Origin: Candidatus Neomarinimicrobiota bacterium
GTDB taxonomy: Bacteria > Fidelibacterota > Marinisomatia > Marinisomatales > TCS55
Reading direction: 5' to 3'
DNA: 56,109 bases
Assembly: GCA_018647265.1 (NCBI GenBank)
Contig: JABGTK010000144.1
Span: forward strand, 1-56,109
Every line of letters begins with the position of its first letter. Within the stretch, counting starts at the first letter, position 1. Below the pieces are notes generated by a model that was not told the DNA's origin, made no database searches, and was given only the letters and a program-made list of their open reading frames with translations. This document shows, in pieces, positions 1-9,700 of this stretch. A program made the translations under genes and the position numbers.

Positions 1-209
1 GCGGGGGGGGGGGGGCGATCGAATTGCTCTGTTTGGGGTATATCAATCTGCTCAATTATGATTTGAACTTCTTCATCCAACATCGAAGGTTTAACCGCCC
101 GGGGGAAAATCAAGAATGTAAAGATGAGAAGGGCTATTCCTGCAAAGCTAGTTATCCGGACAACAATTGGGTAAAGAAACTTTAGGGCAGCTGATTGTTC
201 AGTGCGCAT
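1..209 (-). CDS. tonB: TonB energy transducer, N-terminal part (cut by window edge)
   Basis: The minus-strand frame opens with ATG at 209-207 and runs off the window. Visible are a short N-terminus, one membrane segment (about residues 16-36, ITSFAGIALLIFTFLIFP), an acidic stretch with IIIEQIDIPQTEQ, and the start of a proline run (RPPPP). A single N-terminal anchor followed by a proline-rich linker is the TonB layout: it spans the periplasm and passes proton-motive energy from ExbB/ExbD to outer-membrane receptors. The gene begins one base after the stop of the upstream exbD copy, so it is the last visible member of an exbB-exbD-exbD-tonB operon. The receptor-binding C-terminal domain is outside the window. 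The proline run coincides with a 13-base G homopolymer at the contig edge, whose length may be misread. Confidence 0.75.
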   Translation of the reverse strand, partial: MRTEQSAALKFLYPIVVRITSFAGIALLIFTFLIFPRAVKPSMLDEEVQIIIEQIDIPQTEQFDRPPPP

Positions 210-210
210 A

Positions 211-621
211 TTAATCTACCGCCGTTTTTGATGAATAATTTAGTTTCAATGCGTCAGCTTTTCTCAGTTCCGTATGGATGTCGCTAATCAATCCCATTTT
301 TGCTCTTTCATCTGCTTTAAGCGAAATGACAAGTTGAGGGTCGGATACACGTTTTTCATACATCACGTGCCTAACTCCATCAGAAGCATAAAGTTTATCT
401 TCAATTGAAATCAATCCTTCTTTAGAAACCCAAATGTGGGATGTGTGACGTTTTGATTTCAATTTTTCAATCCGCTTGGCTTTCGGAAGCGAAATAGGAA
501 GTCCAGAATATTCTCGTAAAACTGTTGTAACCATAAAAAAGATTAACAACATAAAAATGATGTCCGGCATAGAGGCCGTTGGAATTTCTGAATCGATTTG
601 TGTTTTTCTTTTAACCTTCAT
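211..621 (-). CDS. exbD: ExbD/TolR family biopolymer transport protein (second copy)
   Basis: A 136-residue protein with a short cytoplasmic N-terminus, one membrane helix (about residues 18-36, MPDIIFMLLIFFMVTTVL) carrying the conserved Asp of the ExbD/TolR proton path (PDIIF), and a periplasmic domain. ExbD works with ExbB as the stator that energises TonB. The start codon overlaps the stop of the upstream exbD copy (TGATG), which indicates translational coupling. The two ExbD copies are clearly diverged (TAS-MPDI versus TSS-MADI around the helix). Paired exbD genes are common in the FCB group and may form mixed stators. The family assignment is safe; ExbD rather than TolR is inferred from the adjacent tonB. 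Confidence 0.9.
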   Translation of the reverse strand: MKVKRKTQIDSEIPTASMPDIIFMLLIFFMVTTVLREYSGLPISLPKAKRIEKLKSKRHTSHIWVSKEGLISIEDKLYASDGVRHVMYEKRVSDPQLVISLKADERAKMGLISDIHTELRKADALKLNYSSKTAVD

Positions 622-1016
622 CAGTTAGACTCCGCAATCGATATACGCGTCGCGTTTGCTCTTTTCAATTGATCAATAACTGCAACATAATCTCGATAAG
701 ATGCCGCTTTGTGTGCTTTTACTGAAATTACGAGTTTGTCGTTTTCAACCAACTTTTGCCGAACAGTTTTTGACAGGTTTCTAATTTCAACACCCTCACC
801 GCCAAGCAATACATTCCCCGTGGAGTTGATTAGACAGTTTAAAATATTCTTCTTGCTGATTTCTATTTCTTCACCTTCTGCCGGCAACACCATTCCCAAC
901 CCTTTGTCCATATCAATGGTTGTGGTTACCAAAAAGAATATCAAAAGCAAAAAAGCAATATCTGCCATTGAGGATGTAGGGATTTCGCCCCCTTTAAATC
1001 TTCGTTTTCCCGCCAT
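621..1016 (-). CDS. exbD: ExbD/TolR family biopolymer transport protein (first copy)
   Basis: A 131-residue protein with the canonical ExbD architecture: basic N-terminus, GGEIPTSSMADIAFLLLIFF at about residues 9-28 with the conserved membrane Asp, then a periplasmic domain. It lies 7 bases downstream of exbB and overlaps the next exbD by one base, so all are probably made from one transcript. It would form the proton channel of the TonB motor together with ExbB. Confidence 0.92.
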   Translation of the reverse strand: MAGKRRFKGGEIPTSSMADIAFLLLIFFLVTTTIDMDKGLGMVLPAEGEEIEISKKNILNCLINSTGNVLLGGEGVEIRNLSKTVRQKLVENDKLVISVKAHKAASYRDYVAVIDQLKRANATRISIAESN

Positions 1017-1023
1017 GGGTTAA

Positions 1024-1650
1024 CTACTTCTTGCTCTTTTTAGCAGCGTCTATTTCATAAAGCTGATCAACCAGCTTTAAGGAGTTTTCTTCCATGTCAA
1101 AAATTAGTTTATCAATTCTTGAAACAAAAAAGTTTTGGAAAATTTGGATGATCATAGCTGTAATCAGACCAAACGCTGTAGTCAAAAGCGCCTTTGAAAT
1201 CCCGCCCGCAACAACCGCTGGTGAAATATCGTTGGCCGCTTTAATTGCATCAAACGCGTCAATCATACCCACAACTGTCCCTGTAAACCCGACCATGGGA
1301 GCAACGGTAATTACGGTATTCAGCCATATCATGTTTTTTTCAAGAAATGCCATTTCGAGCGAACCGGCATTTTGGATTGCTTTTTCCACGTCTGCCAAAC
1401 CACGGTGAGCCCTTGAAAGACCGGCATGGAAAATTTCTGCCACGGGTCCCCGCGTTTCGTTACAAAGCTCAGCAGCCGCTGTAACACCGCTTTTATCCAA
1501 AGTTTCAGAAACATCTTTAAAAAACTTCTGGGAATCTATAGATGAAACAACAAGCGAATATGCTCGTTCTAAAGCAAACCCAAGTCCGAACACTAGTGAT
1601 ACCAATATGGGCCACATAAATGTGCCACCATCAATGAAATATTGAACCAT
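1024..1650 (-). CDS. exbB: ExbB/TolQ/MotA proton channel family protein
   Basis: A 208-residue inner-membrane protein with helices at about residues 12-30, 112-135 and 145-172. The last two carry the signature GFTGTVVGMIDAF and GISKALLTTAFGL segments of the MotA/TolQ/ExbB family. It is preceded by a strong Shine-Dalgarno sequence (AAGGAGAA, about 5 bases before the ATG on the minus strand), so it is likely the first gene of the exbB-exbD-exbD-tonB operon. It provides the pentameric scaffold of the motor that energises TonB-dependent uptake. Confidence 0.93.
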   Translation of the reverse strand: MVQYFIDGGTFMWPILVSLVFGLGFALERAYSLVVSSIDSQKFFKDVSETLDKSGVTAAAELCNETRGPVAEIFHAGLSRAHRGLADVEKAIQNAGSLEMAFLEKNMIWLNTVITVAPMVGFTGTVVGMIDAFDAIKAANDISPAVVAGGISKALLTTAFGLITAMIIQIFQNFFVSRIDKLIFDMEENSLKLVDQLYEIDAAKKSKK

Positions 1651-1729
1651 TCTTTTCTCCTTTTAAGTCATATACGTAGTTGAAGTTATCCCTTACCTCT
1701 AAGGAAAGTCAATTGTTAAGCGCGAGAAT

Positions 1730-3340
1730 TTAATAGCTATCAGCCAAGAATGCATCAGCTTCGTTAAAATGTTTTAGGGCATCCATAACTTGGTTGTCAG
1801 ACGCGACTCTAATACCCCAAAGTTCATTTCGGCCCCACATAGCCCCGGCTATTTCTGATTTGAGAATTGTACGTAAGTAAGCCTCATTTTCATTTATTCC
1901 GCTTGAATCAAAATCAACATTTTCATTTTTTACAAATGATAAAAAATCTCCCAAGGCTTTTTGTGGAAGCTCCCACTCACTTTGAAATATTCTAAAGTTG
2001 TCCGGCAAATCTTTTTGGGCCCTTACAAAAGCAGCACTCCAATTAAACATCGGACGAGTTGGGTTGCTTAAAATTCCTCTGGTGGTATCGTTTAATTTTA
2101 AATCCCAAGGAATATGGACATCAGGGGTAATTCCACCGCCACCATAAACCGTTCTGCCTGCTCGTGTAGAAAATGGTGGCCGAAGCTTTTTGAGAGAATC
2201 CAGTTTTTCTTCGCGGTCTTCTTCATATAATTCGCGATAATAATCTTCAAGATTGCCATTATTAAAAGGGCGTTGAATCAATCTTCCGCTGGGAGTATAA
2301 TATCGAGCAATGGTTACGCGAATTGCCGATCCGTCAACAAGAGGCCTTTGGCTTTGAACCAGCCCTTTTCCAAAACTGGTTTCACCCACAACCAAGCCTC
2401 GGTCTAAATCTTGAATGGCGCCGGCAACAATTTCACTAGCACTAGCGGAGCCGCGGTTAATTAATATAATAACAGAAAAATCTTCATTCCCCTTTTGGGG
2501 TGATGCAACAAAGGCTTGTTCCGCTTTTTTGTTTTTCCCTCTTGTGTAAACCAAGGTATCCCTGCGGGCGATAAAAATATTGGCAACTTCCGCAGCCTGG
2601 TCCAATATCCCGCCACCATTATTCCTCAAATCAAGAATCATTCTATCCATGCCTTGGCCTAACAGTTTGTTCATGGCCTTGCGGACCTCCGGTCCTGATT
2701 TTGCAGAAAACCTTGTGAGCCAAACATAACCCGTTCTATCGTCTAACATAACGCTAGCGCGAACACTATACAATGGTATATCGTCTCGAATAATGGTTAC
2801 ATCAAATGGATTCGTACCTATTCGTCCAATTTTTAGATTGACCCGAGTGCCTTTTTTGCCGCGGAGTTTTTTATAAACATCTTCCCGTTCAATTCCTTTC
2901 GCACTTTCGCCGTCAATTTCAACAATCCAATCGCCAGCCCGAATTCCTGCCTTTTCTGATGGACCACCAATAACCGGCGCAATCACTGTTATGTAATTAT
3001 TTAGGATGTCGAACTCTATACCAATCCCTTGAAATTCCCCGCGAAACATTTCGTTAATATTTTTCTGGTCTTTTGCTGAAATAAATATGGAGTGGGGGTC
3101 CAGTTGATCCATTATCCCCTTGAATGCGCCATCCATAAGCATTTCCATATCTATATCTTCGTAATAGAGTTGATTTACATAATTCAGAATCTGGGTCATC
3201 ACTTTGAATTTCTTCTCAACTATAGAATAGGGGTTTTTCTGAGTAGAAGAAATTGCCTGTGTGAAAGGAAATGCAATAAGTAGCCCTGCCGTTATCCCAG
3301 CCAAAAGGGTCCACTTTGAAAAGTTTTTTCCTTTATTCAT
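1730..3340 (-). CDS. ctpA: S41 family C-terminal processing peptidase (CtpA/Prc type)
   Basis: A 536-residue protein with an N-terminal signal/anchor (about residues 11-30), a PDZ domain (about 105-185, including GIRAGDWIVEIDG) and an S41 protease domain (about 190-355). The catalytic Ser/Lys dyad is visible as NRGSASASEI (Ser300) and SFGKGLVQ (Lys325), with the 25-residue spacing seen in E. coli Prc. CtpA-type enzymes cleave envelope proteins from their C-termini. The last 180 residues are not a recognised catalytic part and may be a family-specific extension. It lies 80 bases upstream of exbB on the same strand, possibly independently transcribed. No strong ribosome binding site is visible. 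Confidence 0.93.
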   Translation of the reverse strand: MNKGKNFSKWTLLAGITAGLLIAFPFTQAISSTQKNPYSIVEKKFKVMTQILNYVNQLYYEDIDMEMLMDGAFKGIMDQLDPHSIFISAKDQKNINEMFRGEFQGIGIEFDILNNYITVIAPVIGGPSEKAGIRAGDWIVEIDGESAKGIEREDVYKKLRGKKGTRVNLKIGRIGTNPFDVTIIRDDIPLYSVRASVMLDDRTGYVWLTRFSAKSGPEVRKAMNKLLGQGMDRMILDLRNNGGGILDQAAEVANIFIARRDTLVYTRGKNKKAEQAFVASPQKGNEDFSVIILINRGSASASEIVAGAIQDLDRGLVVGETSFGKGLVQSQRPLVDGSAIRVTIARYYTPSGRLIQRPFNNGNLEDYYRELYEEDREEKLDSLKKLRPPFSTRAGRTVYGGGGITPDVHIPWDLKLNDTTRGILSNPTRPMFNWSAAFVRAQKDLPDNFRIFQSEWELPQKALGDFLSFVKNENVDFDSSGINENEAYLRTILKSEIAGAMWGRNELWGIRVASDNQVMDALKHFNEADAFLADSY

Positions 3341-3355
3341 ATAATTAATCTGTCT

Positions 3356-4258
3356 CTATAGGCCGAAATAAATGACAGTTCGAATTGTTATCCCCTGGAG
3401 GGCTGATTTGGGCGAATCATTAATTGGAATGTGCCCATTCAGTTTCCACTTTCCGGCACCAATGGTTCCCTTGTTATATCCGGCGCTAATTCGTAAACCC
3501 ATCCGATCAAGAAATTGCCATTTAATTGCAACATAAGGCTGAAAATTAAAAAATGTGCTACTCAACTCTGTCATAGATCCGTTCACGTTGATGGGACGCA
3601 ACCCTTCCGCACGAAAGGTGTGCGCCGCCTCAGCGTATGTTCTTCCGAGTGTGTCCAGCTCAACAAATACACTGTTATCGGAAATATATCCAAACATGCT
3701 TTTGCCAAAATCATTCCATTTGGGAGTACCAATGTGTTGATCAACAGATAGGGTGTAGCGGCCGAGGCCCATTAAAGCGCCGGCCATAACTTCTAAATCT
3801 CTATAAACAGGAAAAACATATTCGATTGTCATGGCGCCCATTAAAAAATTTAAGCGCGCCTTTACAGATAAATTATCTGAAAAGGGATACAGTGTGTCAC
3901 CTTTTGCCCCAATGGCCGGTTCTTTGTATCCCGCAATACTGTCCCAGTCTGCATATAAATGAATATCAAATACATTACTGACTTGGGCTGCGCCAATTCC
4001 CGCGTATCCACCCAATCGCCAAGGGCCAGACATTTGGGCAAACCCCTCGCCGCCATGAAAAACCAATGGCCGTGAGGAAAGATCCCTCACGTCCAAGCCA
4101 AGCTCCGTTAACAGGTTTCCCCCAGGGACAGAATCCAGCACCATATACATTGTGCTAAACCCAATGCCACCACCATAGGCTGTTTCTGTTGGGTAAATGT
4201 CTCCCTGAGCTGTTGCCAGAGAAAACATAAGGGCTAGTATTGTAATTGTTTTTTTCAT
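3356..4258 (-). CDS. Hypothetical secreted, probably outer-membrane protein
   Basis: About 300 residues. A signal peptide (MKKTITILALMFSLATAQG) fits the inner ATG at 4258 better than the first in-frame ATG at 4282, which would add eight residues ahead of it. The mature part is rich in glycine and aromatic residues in alternating patterns and ends in a short strand terminating in FGL. This resembles an outer-membrane beta-barrel, but I do not recognise a named family. It ends 15 bases upstream of the protease gene on the same strand. The function is unknown. Confidence 0.7.
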   Translation of the reverse strand: MKKTITILALMFSLATAQGDIYPTETAYGGGIGFSTMYMVLDSVPGGNLLTELGLDVRDLSSRPLVFHGGEGFAQMSGPWRLGGYAGIGAAQVSNVFDIHLYADWDSIAGYKEPAIGAKGDTLYPFSDNLSVKARLNFLMGAMTIEYVFPVYRDLEVMAGALMGLGRYTLSVDQHIGTPKWNDFGKSMFGYISDNSVFVELDTLGRTYAEAAHTFRAEGLRPINVNGSMTELSSTFFNFQPYVAIKWQFLDRMGLRISAGYNKGTIGAGKWKLNGHIPINDSPKSALQGITIRTVIYFGL

Positions 4259-4363
4259 CAAGTTCAAAAAGAGGGCAAACAATGAGCATTCAATTTATTC
4301 CGTATGTTTCTAATATCGAAAGATAATTGTTAATTTTCCTTTCGAATTTAAGTGGCCTTTCCC

Positions 4364-4393
4364 TTGATATATTCGACGGTGAGAACCTATATT
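4364..4393 (+). promoter_or_regulatory. Candidate sigma70-like promoter for the FG-GAP gene pair
   Basis: TTGATA (4364-4369) and TATATT (4388-4393) are separated by 18 bases in the divergent interval. Transcription would start near 4400, about 65 bases ahead of the ribosome binding site of the first FG-GAP gene. This is a pattern match only. Confidence 0.45.
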
Positions 4394-4477
4394 TCAGGGA
4401 ACCTGTAGGTAAGGGTATTCACATTATCATAGTAACGCTCCATCTTTTATCCGTTTTAAATGTCTGGAGGAAACCTA

Positions 4478-6751
4478 TTGTTTTTTAGGTATTCCGCCCG
4501 ATTCTTTGTTTTTGCCTGTAGATTGCTGGCTGCCGGGAACTTGTACATTTTTGGAACCTTTGATCTTAACAATAATGGGAAAAGTGAAATATTAAAAGTT
4601 GGTGGCCTTGTCGCTCCTTTAGAATATGTAGAATTGGACAGTAATGGGGCCCATGAAACCCTCTGGACCTTTACGCCAGACAGTGGTGGAATTATTATAG
4701 ATGCAAAATTTAGCGATTTAAATCAGGATGGCGGCGTAGAGTTGGTTGTTATAATACAGTCCGGGAATAATTCTGAATGGATAAAGGTTTTTGAATGGAA
4801 CGGTTCAGGTTTTTCTTCAAATCAAAAATCAATTCGAAATGGTGCTCCCGGAACAGACAAGATTCGGCCATCAAACCTAACTTCATACTCAAATCTATTT
4901 TCTGTTTCTATGCTGTCCCCCTCCCGACGAGCCGATCTTTTTACCCTCCAGATTAAGAATGGGGTTCTCGAAAAATCAAACAGTCTTGCCCAGTCAGCCC
5001 CGCTGGTAAAAAATGGATACGGTCCTGTTTATACGGGTCTGTTTTCTGGTGAGGGCGAAACATTCGTTGCTCTCGTTAGCCCAGAGGGCAATGTTCTTAA
5101 AACGACTGTGTTTTCCGTGTCAACCCCGGGGAAAGAAATAGCCTCGGATATTCTTGTCGTAAACGGCGCGCGCGTTGTTCTTGGTCCGGATATCCAACCT
5201 TTTGATGAAGATAAAGATGGACAAGATGAGCTGTTAATCCCATTTGCTACGGGCGAAGTTTATGTTCTCGGTCTTACTGATAACGGACTAACTTTTACGG
5301 AAAGCCGCCTAAGTCAATCTGGGTTATTTGGAATGAAATCAGCGGCCGGGGAAATTGAGATCAACAATACTATTTTAGCCCGGATAGAAAATGGATTGTA
5401 TGATTCCATCGCTGATGATACACAACCAGAGATAAACGATTCGCTCTTAATCCTCGTTTCAGACACACTTATGCTGGGCGACACATTGAATCTGTACCTA
5501 TTGCCAGACTCTACATCGGACTTTTATAGTTTTAACTGGCGGTCCCTCCCTCCGCCCGGAATGAGCTTTAACCCCGACAGCTATACATTAAATTGGGTTC
5601 CAACCCGGGACCATGTCGGTGTGGTGGATGTTTCTTATGCGCTAAAAATGCGTCTAAGGGAAGAATTGATGAGTGGGGAAGACGCCTTTGGAGACACGCA
5701 CCACATGCACCCCATATTGATGGGTAGCGATTCCTCTATGATCATTTTGGTGGGTGATACAATTAAACCGCCGGAACCCTTTATTCTAATACCTTCGCGT
5801 TTTCACAGAACAACAATTACAACAAAAGATATCGATGAAAAAGACCGCTTTGTTTTTGAGGGAGAAACACCTTTCGGCGCTAGTAGTGCTAATATAAATG
5901 GTGTCATCTCTGTTGGTGTTACCGTAGACCTAAGTGCGGTTAAACAGGACAAAACATCTGCCTTTAATTTTAAATCTTCGGCGGAAAAACCCGATTCTGT
6001 TGTAACTCTAACGTTAATCCACGATTTGGACAGCAATATTCTATACACCTCCCTTTCCCCCCCCTTGGATACTATCCCACAATCCTTTGACCCTGAGGGG
6101 ATGAATACATCTTTCAACCAATATCCAGAATATTTTTTTGAAGGGTTTCCTTCAAGTTTAAGTTTGGAATCAGCTGGCACAGGGATGTTAACTCTTTTAA
6201 AATCTGACCAAAAAATATCTGGAAATATTTCTCTGTCTTCACCTCTTAATAACCAAGATCATGAAATAACCGTTTCTTATTATGGTGGTCGTCCTTACGC
6301 CATACGCGGAGAAGTTACTATTAAAGAAAACGGTTCCCACAAAACTCTGACGGAAATTGATTTTGACACCTCCTTTTTTCCCTTGCGAATTTTTACCTCT
6401 TTACAGAAAGCTTACCGGGATACATTCGTTTTTCATGCGGACTCAATTCCCGATACTCTGAAAGCAAACACAGATTTTCGAACTTTTTATTCTCCGGCCA
6501 TTGAGCTACAAGATAAAACATCGGTTGACACCACTCATACAATAGCTTTGCCGACTAAAATTCTTGAATCAACCGAACCTATTCAATCCGATTCAATTCG
6601 TGTTGAGGCCGCATCTTCTGATTCAATGGAGGTTTCCCCGTTGGGTTCAATCGCTATGCCCCCCGATACCTTATCTGTTGCGCCCGGTGAACCAGCTCCG
6701 ATCAATCCTAATTCAATCGTTCTTCCTGAAGCAGTGGCGGATAGTACATGA
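4478..6751 (+). CDS. FG-GAP/VCBS repeat protein with Ig-like region (short paralog)
   Basis: About 757 residues. The best start is TTG at 4478, which sits 7 bases after GGAGG (4466-4470). The first in-frame ATG (4460) lies upstream of that site and has no comparable one. The N-terminus is hydrophobic (FFVFACRLLAAG), fitting a secretion signal. The first half has acidic FG-GAP/VCBS motifs such as DLNNNGKSEI, DLNQDGGVEL and DEDKDGQDELL, probable calcium-binding propeller blades. An Ig-like module follows (FYSFNWRSLPPPGMSF then LNWVPTRDHVG). The serine/proline-rich tail resembles a linker. It overlaps the next gene by 4 bases (ATGA), and the two share propeller and Ig features, so they are probably paralogs. 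The role is likely cell-surface or secreted binding; the ligand is unknown. Confidence 0.75.
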   Translation: MFFRYSARFFVFACRLLAAGNLYIFGTFDLNNNGKSEILKVGGLVAPLEYVELDSNGAHETLWTFTPDSGGIIIDAKFSDLNQDGGVELVVIIQSGNNSEWIKVFEWNGSGFSSNQKSIRNGAPGTDKIRPSNLTSYSNLFSVSMLSPSRRADLFTLQIKNGVLEKSNSLAQSAPLVKNGYGPVYTGLFSGEGETFVALVSPEGNVLKTTVFSVSTPGKEIASDILVVNGARVVLGPDIQPFDEDKDGQDELLIPFATGEVYVLGLTDNGLTFTESRLSQSGLFGMKSAAGEIEINNTILARIENGLYDSIADDTQPEINDSLLILVSDTLMLGDTLNLYLLPDSTSDFYSFNWRSLPPPGMSFNPDSYTLNWVPTRDHVGVVDVSYALKMRLREELMSGEDAFGDTHHMHPILMGSDSSMIILVGDTIKPPEPFILIPSRFHRTTITTKDIDEKDRFVFEGETPFGASSANINGVISVGVTVDLSAVKQDKTSAFNFKSSAEKPDSVVTLTLIHDLDSNILYTSLSPPLDTIPQSFDPEGMNTSFNQYPEYFFEGFPSSLSLESAGTGMLTLLKSDQKISGNISLSSPLNNQDHEITVSYYGGRPYAIRGEVTIKENGSHKTLTEIDFDTSFFPLRIFTSLQKAYRDTFVFHADSIPDTLKANTDFRTFYSPAIELQDKTSVDTTHTIALPTKILESTEPIQSDSIRVEAASSDSMEVSPLGSIAMPPDTLSVAPGEPAPINPNSIVLPEAVADST

Positions 6752-9700
6752 AAACTTTGAAACTCATTATTGCCGTCATCTTTGTTGTTCTTGCCAATCT
6801 TTTTGGACAGGGGTTAAAGATTACTCACATGGAAGGCACCTATGATTTGGATGGCGATGGCCTACAAGAGTTTGTTTCTGTAGAACTTGGCGTTTCAGTA
6901 AATAAAAAACTCTCAGTTATTCGTTATTATGAACTTGATGAAGATGGTTACCAAAAAATGTCTTGGGAGCTTGAAGCTCCCGATGGGTTGCTCGGAAGTT
7001 TTATCGATGTTGAATTGGGAGATTTAGATGGGGATGGTATTCCTGAATTAATCACCGTTTCAAACCTCGCTGAGCCAAACCAAGATGAGCTCCTTCAGCC
7101 TGTTGCTTTTTATTATTATTGGGATGGAGAGCGCTTCAGTGAAGAGGCTGGCAGCGTTCTAAACCTTTCCGGTGGCAGAAATTTTGTACGTGCACATAAT
7201 TTTGTTCTCATGGATTATGATGGTGATATGGACCAGGAATTGGTCGTGTCGTTGGGTAGCCCATTGCGAGAAATTGTTATTCTTGATTTAAATGGCAACA
7301 ATGAGTGGGTGGTGAAACAAACGGTTAAACCAAATGGGATGCGGTCAGGAATTGCCGCTATTTATGTTACTGTTGTAGATTGGAATAGAGACGGGTATGA
7401 TGAAATAATTGTTTTATCTCCAGAGGGAGATGTGCTACGAACACAGCCTTTTTATAATATTGGATCTGAATTGGTCATGGGCGACGGACAGGAAACACCC
7501 ATCCCTGGCTTAGACGGCTTAATCCCAACGGCAATTTCTGTAACAGATTGGGACAAAGATGGTACGGCTGATGTTCTGCTCCCTTTTTATAACGGCAATA
7601 TTATTAGCTTAACTTTGGCAGATGATTATTTATCGGTTGAAAAATTGCCCATAGAGGGTGGGCCTCTTTCTGAAATGCGGGTCTCTGATTTTAACCAAGA
7701 CTCCTATGATGACCTATTATTAGTGTCCGGTGACATGAATATCCTAACGCTGGCCTATGGTAGTATAGACGGTCTTGTTGACCCGGCAGAATATTTTACC
7801 CTAGAGGATGAGGACGAACTGGGATCACAGGTGTTTTCAGCGCTTCCAATTATTATGGGGGGTATTTATACCGGATCTGTTATTGCTGCCGGATGGAATG
7901 GATATGAAACAGATTTGTTTTTGACTCAACTTGGCCACGGCCCCAAACCAAAAAGGCCTGATGTGGCGGGCGCTCAGCCGCAAGGTCAAGACGTCCTTGA
8001 TGTTTTTCCACATATTCCGAAAGATGAAATTTCTTTACCCCAAATTCCAAAACCACTCGAAACTATGGGCCAACCACTTCCTCGGGGCGTCTTACCAAGA
8101 CACGTTTTAACCGTTAATCAATCTTTTGCATACACACTTCCCGAAGAGGAAAAGAAAGAATTTTACAGTTTCCGTTGGCTACAGCCACCACCCAATGGAA
8201 TGTTTTTTCATTATGATTCCCGTTCAATTCGCTGGGTGCCCCACGAGGCGCAGCTAGGCGCTTACAAGTTGGCTTACCACGTTGAGCGAAAGCTGGGCGA
8301 AGAAGTAACACCAATGACAGCCAAAGAAGATTCTCTCCTGACATATAAAGTTGTTCCCAATCTTGAGGGTGACGATGAGCGTCTTTGGATTTATGTAAAC
8401 GATCCTCCCATCATTGCCACTGAGCCGTTCGGGACAGAGTTTGTTGCTGGTGACACCTTTATATATAAACCCATTGTTTTAGATAGAAACCCCGACGTGT
8501 CTCTCAATTACCAACTGGAGGCCTCTCCGCAAGGAATGATGCTTGGTGAAGATGGCACATTGTTTTGGCAAACCGATTCTTCACATATTGATGTTTATGA
8601 TGTTAGAGTGGTGGTTAGCGATGGCTTTGACCGCGCCACGCAAAACTTTTCTCTCTTTGCTCGGGCGGGTGTAAAAATTTTATCTGAAGCGCCACTGGAC
8701 GCTACCGTGGATGAGCCTTACCGCTATAAAGTGGATATTTGGCGCCCCGACTTGGAGCATATCCTCGCTTTTGGTCTTACTGCAATGCCCGAAGGTATGT
8801 CAATTAACAAATCCGGCGTTATAACGTGGACACCTTTGGTTACTCAAATTGACACACAACGTTTTACCGTTCGGGTTAACCATGGCATTGCTATTGATTC
8901 TCAAACGGTTGCTGTATATGTAAATCATCCTCCCGTTGTTGAGGTGGCACCCTTGAGTATGAATGTTATTAATCTTGGTGAGGAATACCGTTTTCAATTG
9001 GACATTTCAGACCCGAACATAAAAGACGATCTAGTTTTCACCGCCCACGAAATGCCTGAAGGTATGCGCATGGATCCCTTTGGCGGTATGATTCATTGGG
9101 AACCCACCCAAACCAATGTTGATTTCTCGCACTTGATGATTGAGGTTGGTGATGGCCGCGTCACCCGATTGATCGAAGCTGATTTTTATGTTAATGCCCC
9201 AATAAATATTGTTTCAATCCCACCAATGCAAGGCGAGGTTGGCCAATCCTACCAATACCAAATAATGACATCGGACATGAACCGTGGCGCTTTACTACCC
9301 TACAATCAGGTGGTTCCCCTTGAGTTCACAGAAAATTATCGCATTTATTCAATCCAAATCAGTGATGATGTTTATATTGAAAATATTGACCGATATTTAA
9401 TGGATTGGCAAAACGCCGAAACCGTTTATTTAACCGAATTTGAAGAAACGGACACCCTTTCATTGGAGGTTTCCCGTTTAAATTTAAAAAAGTATGTTCA
9501 TTCGGTTTTTTGGGAAGGTGACCGATTAAACATTATTGTTGAATCCGTGGACGACCGGACCATTGCAATAAAAGATATTCTTTGGGAATTCTTCCAAGGA
9601 AACCGGGGGCGCCCCCCGAAGGTTATGGCTAGAAAATTGAGCCCCGTGAAATATACCCTTCTCGAGTTCCCCGATGGGATGGAGGTTGACGAATATACCG

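Noticed and set aside
1-15. G homopolymer as a biological repeat
   Set aside because: It encodes prolines of the TonB linker and lies at the sequence edge, where run length is unreliable.
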